Made by a program: the position numbers and the translations under genes. The notes beneath the pieces are model-generated. The model was given only the letters and a program-made list of their open reading frames with translations, did no database searches and was not told the origin of the DNA. This document shows positions 40,519 through 47,218 of a DNA stretch of 53,529 nt, one piece after another. The DNA comes from an uncultured Oscillospiraceae bacterium (lineage in GTDB: Bacteria; Bacillota; Clostridia; Oscillospirales; Oscillospiraceae): the NCBI GenBank assembly GCA_947630785.1, contig CANRIW010000011.1, forward strand, positions 1 through 53,529. Direction: 5' to 3'. The number at the start of each line of letters is the position of its first letter. The stretch's first letter is position 1.

Positions 40519-40725
40519 TCAGTCCGCTCTGTACTCCAGGATGTCCCCCGGCTGGCAGTCCAGGGCCTTGCAGATGGCCTCCAGGGTGGAGAAGCGGATG
40601 GCGCTGACCTTGCCGGTCTTGATCTTGGACAGGTTCACATTGGCGATACCCACCCGCTCCGCCAGGGCGTTCAGGGACATCTTTCGGTCTGCCATGACCC
40701 GGTCCAGACGCAGGATAATGGCCAT
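40519..40725 (-). CDS. YozG-like XRE transcription regulator
   Basis: 68 aa, a bare helix-turn-helix (MSLNALAERVGIANVNLSKIKTGKVSAIRFSTLEAICKAL) with the GDILEY end typical of YozG-type proteins. It sits nine bases after a DUF2975 membrane gene, the conserved pairing seen in Bacillus (yoaS-yozG). GAGGTGATCTT precedes the ATG. It probably controls its own operon. Confidence 0.88.
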   Translation of the reverse strand: MAIILRLDRVMADRKMSLNALAERVGIANVNLSKIKTGKVSAIRFSTLEAICKALDCQPGDILEYRAD

Positions 40726-40734
40726 AAGATCACC

Positions 40735-41364
40735 TCACAGGGTCTCGTCGGAGAGGGTTTGCAGCTCCGCGCCGTATCGGAAGATATAGGAGAGCAGCAG
40801 CAGGACGGCAAATACCGCCAGGAAAGACAGGTCCAGCCGGTAGTTCACTGTGGCGGAGGCCACCTGCGCCGGGTCGAACAGGGCCGTCACATCCACCATG
40901 TGGAAGATTAGCTGGGTACAGGCATAGTCCGCCGCTGAGAACGCCCCGCCGCAGATCAGAGCGATGACCGACAGCCGCCGCAGATTTCTGGACACGGCCT
41001 GATCGAAGGGCCGGCCCTCCTTCATGGGCCGGAGAACGGCCCGGAGGGCGGCCAGCACGGTCAGCGTCAGGGCGACCGCCGCGGCGGCCAGCACTGCCAG
41101 CAGCGCGATGTAGGGCCATTCCGGGACGCGGCCGGCCAGGCCGCCGTTCAGCGTCAGGGACACATAGCCCAGATCGAGGCCGGTCAGGCCGAAGAACGTC
41201 ACCGAGGGGCCGTCGGCGCCGCTGATGACGCCCTGGGCGCCGGAGAGGGACAGCGGGACGAGGATGACCGCCACGGCGGCCAGGATCGTGCCGGCGATAC
41301 ACAGCCAGAACAGGACGCGGACGATCACGTCCAGGGCGTTCGCGATTTTTTTGAGCTTTTCCAT
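40735..41364 (-). CDS. DUF2975 membrane protein
   Basis: 209 aa with four predicted membrane helices (~12-37, ~85-110, ~135-155, ~180-197). The cytoplasmic loop LRPMKEGRPFDQAVSRNLRRLS is the conserved DUF2975 block. The role is unknown; it is thought to work with its XRE partner in envelope signalling. AGGAGG precedes the ATG by ten bases. Confidence 0.87.
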   Translation of the reverse strand: MEKLKKIANALDVIVRVLFWLCIAGTILAAVAVILVPLSLSGAQGVISGADGPSVTFFGLTGLDLGYVSLTLNGGLAGRVPEWPYIALLAVLAAAAVALTLTVLAALRAVLRPMKEGRPFDQAVSRNLRRLSVIALICGGAFSAADYACTQLIFHMVDVTALFDPAQVASATVNYRLDLSFLAVFAVLLLLSYIFRYGAELQTLSDETL

Positions 41365-41393
41365 AGGGACCGGCCTCCTTTTCTTCTGAGGCC

Positions 41394-41422
41394 AGTATAG
41401 CAGAGAGACAGATGCTTGTCAA
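41394..41422 (-). promoter_or_regulatory. Promoter of the DUF2975-yozG operon
   Basis: TTGACA, 17 bases, TATACT on the minus strand. The AT-rich stretch just upstream (TTTAACGATAAACATTAAA) is a loose dyad and may be an operator. Confidence 0.88.
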
Positions 41423-41517
41423 CTATCATTTAACGATAAACATTAAATATTTTATCTATCATATAGAAAAGGGACGGGTATGCGGGACGGCCCCTTCAAT
41501 AATAGTACGAGGGGAAA
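41423..41517. other. AT-rich gap with no gene
   Basis: No reading frame, RNA or clear terminator is seen. It marks the change to the AT-richer accessory region. Confidence 0.5.
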
Positions 41518-43191
41518 CTACTTTTTCCAGATCTTCAGTGCATATTTTGCCAGTTCTTTCTGCCGGTTTGTTATCTCAGAAGCACCCCATTCGCTGTACA
41601 AGGATAACCGGGAATTCGGTTCAATTTTTGAGGCGGCGTAGCCGGCCTTTTTCTCGGCAAATGGTTTGTTAGAGATGGATTGGTTTAGCGGACCACTGAG
41701 CAGAGCAAGGTTGCCGAGCCGCCATAGGTAATCATCATGAATGGCAGGATCAACAGTCCACTGTGTGCAGTCCACAGGCATAATATGCTCAATATGTACC
41801 TCACTAGTATCTGGGTTCAATTCAAGGTTCCTGTCCAACAGACGATGAATACGACTCAAAATATATCTCACAAGTTCTTTTTGGGAATTGGACGCAGTCC
41901 AGGTGGAGAAGGAACCCTCAAACTCCTCATCGGAAACCATCTGCTCCTTGACCTTATCGCAGATGGTTTCCACGTCGTCCAGTGTGCCGTCATAAATACT
42001 CTTGGCGGTAGCTGCGAAAAAGCGTTCACTCTGGTTGGCTACCTTGCCGCATATCGCGAAGTTTCGTAGCATATAAGCCTCAATAGTTCCGACTACATAG
42101 GCCAGGTCATCTTCAGTAAACTGGCGATCAGACTGCTCCATGGCGAGGACAACAGGATAGAAGGAACGCGCTTTCAAAATCTTCAGAGCGCGCAGGCTCT
42201 GGATCAGTTTTTTTGATTGGAACGGAGTATCCTCTCCGGGATATGCCATGGCGTGATAGATTGGGGCATACTTCTCTAAGGAATTGAGGAAAGCCTTGCT
42301 GCTTTTTGGAGTGGCGATGTGCTTGCTGATGGCGCGATAGAGTTCCTTGTCACGGGTAAAGTTCTCAGAGGAATTCCAGAAGTGGCGAATGTATTTTGTC
42401 GGGTCGGCCTTATCCAGAATGTTAATCATGCTGGTCCACTTTGTCTGGGCGAGGGCAATGTCTTTGGATTGGCTGAAAATATAGTTTTTTAGGAGATCGG
42501 ACGTCTCAAGATCTTTTCCGCAGGCGTTCAAAGTTTCGAAAATGACGAAAGCTTCTTCCAGTTTGGTAGCCTCCATGTAGAGCACGTTGAAACGGAAGAG
42601 AAACGCATCGTAGTATTGATCCAAGCAGTCGATTTTTCCATCGACGTCTGCTTCGGAGTAGTCTGCAAGCGAGCTTTTTATGTGGTCAAAAAAGAAAATA
42701 AACGCTTTTCGCATTCGCTCATGCGATTTTTTCTTTGCCTTTGCTTCATAATTTGGCTCACCTAATTGAATTGCAGTGCGAAAATAGTCCCGGTCCGGCT
42801 CATTCAAAATTAAGTGGAGTTTGTTGGCCTTGGAGGTGTATCTACCAAGGCATAGACTCGTGATATCGGTGCGCTTTTCGTCCGCATCGGCACTTTTGGT
42901 TTTTAGAAAAATATCTTCATAAAATAGCTGGAGTGCCCGAAGGAATATAACAGATGTGACGGTCCGTTGCTGGCCGTCAATGATGTATTTGTCAGTTTTA
43001 TCCTTATGAATGACCATTTGTCCGAAGAAATGCGTCGTTCCGTCGCTATCATTCTTTGTGGATTCGAGATCATCCCAGAAATCACTCAGTTCAGCAGCTT
43101 CCCAAGAATATTCCCGCTGGTAATCGGGAATGTGATAGGTATTACCCAGATAAGTTTTCATATCCCAGATAGAACAGTTTTGCAATGCCAT
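41518..43191 (-). CDS. DUF262-DUF1524 protein (GmrSD-like, putative anti-phage nuclease)
   Basis: 557 aa. The N-terminal DUF262 domain has IPDYQREYSW (~20-29) and FFGQMVIH...YIIDGQQRTVTSVIFL (~55-80), the DGQQR being its nucleotide-processing/QR motif. The C-terminal DUF1524 has a His-Glu-His HNH-type centre in VHIEHIMPVD (~466) and LGNLALLSGPLNQSISNKPFAEKK. Known: GmrSD is a type IV restriction enzyme cutting glucosylated phage DNA, and single-chain homologues are common in defence islands. The gene is much more AT-rich than the core genes and has no terminal overlap with them, suggesting transfer. GGAAGTGGG precedes the ATG at 43191. Confidence 0.88.
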   Translation of the reverse strand: MALQNCSIWDMKTYLGNTYHIPDYQREYSWEAAELSDFWDDLESTKNDSDGTTHFFGQMVIHKDKTDKYIIDGQQRTVTSVIFLRALQLFYEDIFLKTKSADADEKRTDITSLCLGRYTSKANKLHLILNEPDRDYFRTAIQLGEPNYEAKAKKKSHERMRKAFIFFFDHIKSSLADYSEADVDGKIDCLDQYYDAFLFRFNVLYMEATKLEEAFVIFETLNACGKDLETSDLLKNYIFSQSKDIALAQTKWTSMINILDKADPTKYIRHFWNSSENFTRDKELYRAISKHIATPKSSKAFLNSLEKYAPIYHAMAYPGEDTPFQSKKLIQSLRALKILKARSFYPVVLAMEQSDRQFTEDDLAYVVGTIEAYMLRNFAICGKVANQSERFFAATAKSIYDGTLDDVETICDKVKEQMVSDEEFEGSFSTWTASNSQKELVRYILSRIHRLLDRNLELNPDTSEVHIEHIMPVDCTQWTVDPAIHDDYLWRLGNLALLSGPLNQSISNKPFAEKKAGYAASKIEPNSRLSLYSEWGASEITNRQKELAKYALKIWKK

Positions 43192-43225
43192 GATCCCACT
43201 TCCTTGTCTAAATTTGACATTTGTT

Positions 43226-43897
43226 TTACCTTTCAATTATATCAATAACCGTGGCCACCCCGTCCCGGACGGAGAATTTGACCTCCATCCCGGCGAACCC
43301 GAACCCGTAGACCCGCTCCGGGTCGTCCTGGTAGGAGGGCCGGGGGTCCAGCGCCAGCACGTGGACCAGCGCCTCCCGGCGGTCCTCCGGGACCTTTAAG
43401 ATCAGCTCGTCCGGGACGGACACCGCCAGCCGTGCCTCCGGGGCCTCCGCCGCGAAGCCGCCCACCGCGTCGGGCCGGCAGTCGGCGTAGGGGAGGTAGG
43501 GCTTCACGTCATAGATGGGGGTGCCGTCCATCAGGTCGGCCCCCGCCACATGGAGGATGGGGCCCTCGGGGCTGTCCAGCTCCACCCCAAGCAGCCTCAC
43601 GCAGGACAGGCCGATGGGGTTGGGCCGGAAGGGGGACCGGGTGGCGAACACCCCCAGCCGGGTATTCCCGCCCAGCCGGGGAGGGCGCACCGTGGGGGAC
43701 CAGCCCTCCCGCTTCGCCTGGGAGAACTCCCAGATGAGCCACAGGTGGGAGAAGCCGTCCAGCCCCCGGAAGGCGTCGGCCACCCGGTACTCCGGCTCGA
43801 ACACGACGGCCGCCCGCAGCTCCTCCACCAGCCCCGCCTGCCGTGGCACGCCGAACTTGGAGGGGAACTCGGCGCGGATGTGGGCGATGGGCTTCAT
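43226..43897 (-). CDS. trmO: TrmO/TsaA-type tRNA methyltransferase
   Basis: 223 aa. Motifs of the family: IAHIRAEFPSKFGVPRQAGLVEEL, FSHLWLIWEF, RLGVFATRSPFRPNPIGLSCVRL (SAM site and active region) and DGTPIYDVKPYLPYAD. It N6-methylates the t6A37 base of some tRNAs using SAM. It ends with a C-terminal tail (PERVYGFGFAGMEVKFSVRDG) as usual. GGGAGG precedes the ATG. The DUF262 gene begins 34 bases after its stop and may depend on read-through. Confidence 0.93.
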   Translation of the reverse strand: MKPIAHIRAEFPSKFGVPRQAGLVEELRAAVVFEPEYRVADAFRGLDGFSHLWLIWEFSQAKREGWSPTVRPPRLGGNTRLGVFATRSPFRPNPIGLSCVRLLGVELDSPEGPILHVAGADLMDGTPIYDVKPYLPYADCRPDAVGGFAAEAPEARLAVSVPDELILKVPEDRREALVHVLALDPRPSYQDDPERVYGFGFAGMEVKFSVRDGVATVIDIIER

Positions 43898-43914
43898 GGG
43901 CGGGGCCTCCCTTC

Positions 43915-43946
43915 AAAAAAGCAGGGCGGGAGAGGCTCCCGCCCTG
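43915..43946 (-). terminator. Terminator of the small XRE gene
   Basis: CAGGGCGGGAG-AGG-CTCCCGCCCTG with a TTTTTT run on the minus strand, 14 bases after the stop. Confidence 0.88.
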
Positions 43947-43959
43947 TCCTGCGTCTATT

Positions 43960-44166
43960 TTACTCCTCGTCGGGGAGGAAAGCAACCACGTCGTTAGGCT
44001 GACAGTTCAAGATGCCGCACAGCCGCTCCATGGTGTAGAGCGTGATGCTCTTATTGTGCTTCAGATTGTTGATGGTACGGGGGTTGATGTTGTACTTCGT
44101 GATCAGCGTGTAGGTGCTGATGTTGCGGTCTTTCATCGTTTTCCAGAGCGGGGCGTAAGAAATCAC
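43960..44166 (-). CDS. Small XRE-type DNA-binding protein
   Basis: 68 aa from the GTG at 44166 (AAAGGG upstream); a TTG at 44175 would add three residues. Helix-turn-helix in STYTLITKYNINPRTINNLKHNKSITLYTMERLCGILNCQPND, the YozG-type layout with the CQPND end. It is AT-rich. Divergent from an excisionase-like gene, the arrangement of a small regulatory pair. Confidence 0.82.
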   Translation of the reverse strand: MISYAPLWKTMKDRNISTYTLITKYNINPRTINNLKHNKSITLYTMERLCGILNCQPNDVVAFLPDEE

Positions 44167-44221
44167 AGCGACCAAGCCCTTTCAAGACTTCTTTTCCACA
44201 TTATCATTGGAAAAAATGGGC

Positions 44222-44250
44222 TTGACTATACTGAAATATGTAACTATAAT
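44222..44250 (+). promoter_or_regulatory. Promoter of the excisionase-like gene
   Basis: TTGACT, 17 bases, TATAAT. Confidence 0.88.
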
Positions 44251-44276
44251 TGAGGCATAGAGAAAGGAGGATCGCT

Positions 44277-44447
44277 ATGGCCGATTACATGGGCACAAGT
44301 AAGGCGGCGGAAAAATGGGGCTGTTCTCAGGCGTATGTAGCGAAACTATGCAGAGAGGGCAAGATCAAAGGCGTAGAGCAGGGTGGCAAGGGGAAACCTT
44401 GGAGGATACCGGTTGATACGCCGAATCCAGTTTTCATTTCAAATTAA
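44277..44447 (+). CDS. Excisionase-like/MerR-like DNA-binding protein
   Basis: 56 aa. The whole protein is one winged-helix of the excisionase family: MGTSKAAEKWGCSQAYVAKLCREGKI, then a wing with GKGKPWRIPV. AGAAAGGAGG precedes the ATG at 44277. Such proteins help phage or element excision or act as small regulators. No integrase is adjacent. Confidence 0.85.
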   Translation: MADYMGTSKAAEKWGCSQAYVAKLCREGKIKGVEQGGKGKPWRIPVDTPNPVFISN

Positions 44448-44468
44448 GTATAAAGGAGAGAAGACTAT

Positions 44469-44810
44469 ATGAATATATACGCTATTAGTGGAATTTGCGT
44501 TTTTTTGGTGATTTTCGGTGTAATGCTTTTAGTATTAGCATTACTATTTAAGAAAGAGTTTGCTGTGCAGGGTGGAAATGGAGACAAGACTGCAAATAGA
44601 ATCGTAATAATTACAGCTATTATAGCGGCAATCTGTTTGGCGACAAGTCTCATTATAGGGAGCCTATTTACAAATTTAACAAAGGATGGTGGCGGAGATA
44701 GAGAAATGGGAAAATGCTGGATTTGTGGCGAAAAAGGTTCTTTCCAACTTGATGGGTCGTATTATTGCTATAAGCACTATAATGATCGCCTATCCGGGAA
44801 GATAGGGTAA
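44469..44810 (+). CDS. Small membrane protein with C-terminal zinc-finger-like motif
   Basis: 113 aa. Two predicted membrane helices (~4-28 and ~46-68) are joined by a charged loop. The C-terminus has CWICGEKG ... YYCYKH, a Cys/His set suited to zinc. I do not recognise the family. It follows the excisionase-like gene by 21 bases and shares its AT-rich composition. Confidence 0.75.
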   Translation: MNIYAISGICVFLVIFGVMLLVLALLFKKEFAVQGGNGDKTANRIVIITAIIAAICLATSLIIGSLFTNLTKDGGGDREMGKCWICGEKGSFQLDGSYYCYKHYNDRLSGKIG

Positions 44811-44864
44811 AAGAAAGAGAAAAGAGGTCAAATATTTCTGGCTCCTTTACGCAATGTCAAAATA

Positions 44865-44957
44865 AAACGGCTGAGGCGCTTACCCCAGCCGTTTTTGTGA
44901 TTATGATCGAATTAGAAGTATCGCTTCAGCAGACCCTCCAGGACCCTGCCGTGGCGG
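44865..44957 (-). pseudogene. Remnant of a rubrerythrin gene 3' end with its terminator
   Basis: On the minus strand this encodes HGRVLEGLLKRYF-stop, followed by the hairpin AACGGCTG...CAGCCGTT. The same 13 codons (one replacement) and hairpin form the true 3' end of the rubrerythrin gene at 45346-45438. The upstream part of the copy is missing. It is a duplication left by insertion or recombination. Confidence 0.85.
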
Positions 44958-44995
44958 TGAATATCTCTAAAGTATTCTGTGTGTCACCAAATTGC

Positions 44996-45024
44996 TTGAC
45001 AACGTAAACTAAAACGGTTATAAT
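44996..45024 (+). promoter_or_regulatory. Promoter of the relB-like gene
   Basis: TTGACA, 17 bases, TATAAT, full consensus. TTATAATAAG...CTTATAA around the start site is a loose dyad fit for autoregulation. Confidence 0.9.
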
Positions 45025-45053
45025 AAGGCTACACTTATAAGGGGGGCGATTTC

Positions 45054-45326
45054 ATGGCCACTACTCCGACCCAGGTCCGCATCGACGCGGATATCAAAAC
45101 CCAGGCGAACGCGCTCTTTGACAGCCTCGGCCTGGATATGTCTTCGGCGGTCAATCTGTTTCTTCACCAGTGTGTCCTTCGCGGCGGGCTTCCGTTTGCG
45201 GTGGAGGTCCCGCAGTACAGCGAGCGGACCCTGAGCGCGATGGCGGAGGCCAGGCGTATCTCCCGGGACCCTGACGTGAAGGGATACACCAGCATGGAAG
45301 AACTGAGGGCGGCGCTGGAGGACTGA
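45054..45326 (+). CDS. RelB/DinJ-family antitoxin
   Basis: 90 aa. The N-terminal ribbon-helix-helix (TQVRIDADIKTQANALFDSLGLDMSSAVNLFLHQCV) is followed by the toxin-binding tail (FAVEVPQYSERTLSAMAEARR ... SMEELRAAL), as in DinJ. A RelE/YafQ toxin would normally overlap the stop, but none follows; the rubrerythrin terminator comes instead. It is an orphan antitoxin. GGGGGGCGA precedes the ATG. Confidence 0.9.
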   Translation: MATTPTQVRIDADIKTQANALFDSLGLDMSSAVNLFLHQCVLRGGLPFAVEVPQYSERTLSAMAEARRISRDPDVKGYTSMEELRAALED

Positions 45327-45345
45327 TGTATAAATTCAAAACAAG

Positions 45346-45379
45346 AAACGGCTGAGGCGCTTGCCCCAGCCGTTTTTGT
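45346..45379 (-). terminator. Terminator of rubrerythrin
   Basis: AAACGGCTG-AGGCGCTTGCCC-CAGCCGTTT; T-rich flank on plus (TTTTTGTG) and TTTCTTGTTTTG on minus, so it serves relB and rubrerythrin alike. Confidence 0.83.
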
Positions 45380-45438
45380 GTGTATTTTCTGCTTAGAAGT
45401 ACCGCTTCAGCAGACCCTCCAGAGCCCTGCCGTGGCGG
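45346..45438. repeat. Direct repeat partner: 3' end of the rubrerythrin gene
   Basis: Matches 44865-44957 over about 90 bases (hairpin AACGGCTGAGGCGCTT and the last 13 codons), except a 12-base block between stop and hairpin. The offset is 481 bases, and the relB gene lies between the copies. Confidence 0.87.
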
Positions 45439-45977
45439 GCCTCGTCACGGGCCATCTCGTGGACGGTGTCGTGGATGGCGTCCAGGCCGTTCTTCTTGGC
45501 GCAGAGGGCCAGGTCGAACTTGCCCTGGGTGGCGCCGAACTCGCAGTCCACACGCCAGGCCAGGTTGGCCTTGGTGTCGGCCTTCATGTTGGGCTCCAGC
45601 TCGCTGCCCAGCAGCTCCGCGAACTTGGCGGCGTGCTCGGCCTCCTCATAGGCGGCCTTCTCCCAGTACAGGCCGATCTCGGGATAGCCCTCCCGGTGGG
45701 CAATGCGGGCCATGCAGAGATACATGCCGACCTCGCCGCACTCGCCGTTGAAGTTGGCCATCAGCTGCTCCCTGATGTAGGCCTTGTCCTCGTCGGAGAT
45801 GTCGGCGTTGTTCTTCACGGTCTTGGCGTAGATGCCGAACTCGTGCTCGGCGGCCAGCTTCATCTCGCCCTCCTGGGCGGTGAACTTGGAGCCGGGGACA
45901 TGGCACACGGGGCACTCGGCGGGGGGATTCTCGCCCTCATAGACGTAGCCGCAGACGGGGCAGATCCATTTTTTCAT
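45393..45977 (-). CDS. Reverse rubrerythrin
   Basis: 194 aa. The rubredoxin-type iron site comes first (CPVCG ... CPVC, residues 6-25), and the di-iron four-helix domain follows (AAEHEFG, EEAEHAAKF, VDCEFG, DEARHG Glu/His ligands). This domain order defines the reverse rubrerythrins of clostridia, which reduce H2O2 and O2 to water with NADH-derived electrons. AGGAGGAATC precedes the ATG. It has its own promoter and a palindromic operator. A copy of its 3' end lies at 44865. Confidence 0.95.
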   Translation of the reverse strand: MKKWICPVCGYVYEGENPPAECPVCHVPGSKFTAQEGEMKLAAEHEFGIYAKTVKNNADISDEDKAYIREQLMANFNGECGEVGMYLCMARIAHREGYPEIGLYWEKAAYEEAEHAAKFAELLGSELEPNMKADTKANLAWRVDCEFGATQGKFDLALCAKKNGLDAIHDTVHEMARDEARHGRALEGLLKRYF

Positions 45978-46007
45978 AAGTGATTCCTCCTAATAGAAAT
46001 ATGTAGT

Positions 46008-46028
46008 TAACAGGAATGATTCCTATTA
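46008..46028 (-). promoter_or_regulatory. Candidate Fur/PerR-type operator of rubrerythrin
   Basis: AGGAAT-C-ATTCCT, extended to TAATAGGAAT/ATTCCTGTTA with one mismatch: a 7-1-7 type palindrome at the predicted transcription start. Fur-family boxes have this layout, and PerR controls reverse rubrerythrin in clostridia. The sequence differs from the Bacillus PerR box, so the regulator is an inference. Confidence 0.6.
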
Positions 46029-46030
46029 GC

Positions 46031-46059
46031 ATCTTACCACAGTTTACCGGTGGTGTAAA
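46031..46059 (-). promoter_or_regulatory. Promoter of rubrerythrin
   Basis: TTTACA, 17 bases, TAAGAT on the minus strand. Confidence 0.82.
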
Positions 46060-46086
46060 GAGCTTTTTGCGCCGGGGAAACAGGTT

Positions 46087-47112
46087 TTAATCGTCCTTGT
46101 GGGCGGCGTAGAACTGGTCGTAGTCCCTGAGGTTGGCGGCCAGCAGGGCGGGGGTGTCCAGCCCGTAGGGGCAGCGGCTCTTGCAGGCGTTGCAGTGGAG
46201 GCAGTTGTCGATGCGGTGCATCTTCTCATACCAGATGTCGCTCATATAGGGCCTGTAGGGGGAGCGGCGGAGCAGTTGGGCCATCCGGGCGGACTGGGGG
46301 ATGTCGATGTTCGCGGGGCAGGGGAGGCAGTAGCCGCAGCTCCGGCAGAAGCTCTCCACCAGCTCGGCCCGGTCTTTCTCAATGACGGCCTTCAGCTCGT
46401 CGGTCATGGGTTGGCCGGCGGCGTCCAGCGCCAGCCACTGGTCCAGCTCCCACTCATACTGGATGCCCCAGATAGGCACCACGTCGGGGTACTGCTGCAT
46501 GAAGGCGAAGCAGGCGGCGGCGTTGTTCAGCATCCCGCCGGACAGCCCCTTCATGGCGATGAAGCCCATGTCGGCCGCCGCGCACTGTTTCAGCAGATCG
46601 AATTCGATGTCGGAGGCCAGATAGCAGAAGGGGAACTGAAGCGTCTCAAAGTTCCCGCTCTCGATGGCGGCCCTGGCCACATGGGCCCGGTGGTTGGTGA
46701 TGCCGATGTGCCGCACATAGCCCTTCTGTTTGGCCTCCAAAGCCGCGGCGAAGGGGCCGTCGGGGTCCTCGGGGTCGGGCAGCTCCGCCGGGTTGTGGAA
46801 CTGGAGCAGGTCGATGTAGTCGGTCTTCAGCATCCGCAGGGAGTTCTCGATGTGGGCCTGGGCGGTCTTCTTGTCGGAGGACATGGTCTTGGTGGAGATG
46901 ATCACGTTCTCCCGGATGCCCTCGAAGGCCAGCCCCAGCTTCTTCTCGCTGTCGGTGTAGGCGTTGGCGGTGTCGAAATAGTTGATGCCGGCGTCATAGG
47001 CCCGGCGGACCAGCTTCACCGCGTCCTCCACCGGGACGCGCTGGATGGGCAGGGCGCCGAAGGCGGTCTTGGTGACCATCAGCTCGGTCCTGCCCAGGCG
47101 GACTTTTTTCAT
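46087..47112 (-). CDS. Aldo/keto reductase with C-terminal ferredoxin domain
   Basis: 341 aa. TIM-barrel reductase part: FDTANAYTDSEKKLG (catalytic Asp and Tyr), ISTKT with the Lys, and QFHNPAEL for the His. The end holds two clusters: CRSCGYCLPCP (~262-272) and CLHCNACKSRCPYG (~309-322), a fused 4Fe-4S module found in many anaerobe members. It reduces carbonyl groups with NAD(P)H or ferredoxin; the substrate is unknown. The ATG at 47112 has AAAGGAG eight bases upstream. Confidence 0.92.
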   Translation of the reverse strand: MKKVRLGRTELMVTKTAFGALPIQRVPVEDAVKLVRRAYDAGINYFDTANAYTDSEKKLGLAFEGIRENVIISTKTMSSDKKTAQAHIENSLRMLKTDYIDLLQFHNPAELPDPEDPDGPFAAALEAKQKGYVRHIGITNHRAHVARAAIESGNFETLQFPFCYLASDIEFDLLKQCAAADMGFIAMKGLSGGMLNNAAACFAFMQQYPDVVPIWGIQYEWELDQWLALDAAGQPMTDELKAVIEKDRAELVESFCRSCGYCLPCPANIDIPQSARMAQLLRRSPYRPYMSDIWYEKMHRIDNCLHCNACKSRCPYGLDTPALLAANLRDYDQFYAAHKDD

Positions 47113-47173
47113 CTGACCCACTCCTTTTCTGCTGTTTTTCTCAGTGTATCACAGATGGGGCGGGCCCGCAAGA

Positions 47174-47203
47174 AAAATCGGGGCCCCGCGGGGCCCCGAT
47201 TTT
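47174..47203 (-). terminator. Terminator of the hydrogenase operon
   Basis: 14-bp stem AAAATCGGGGCCCC/GGGGCCCCGATTTT, 15 bases after the stop, followed by TTCTTG on minus. Confidence 0.85.
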
Positions 47204-47218
47204 CGGGTACAGGTTGGC

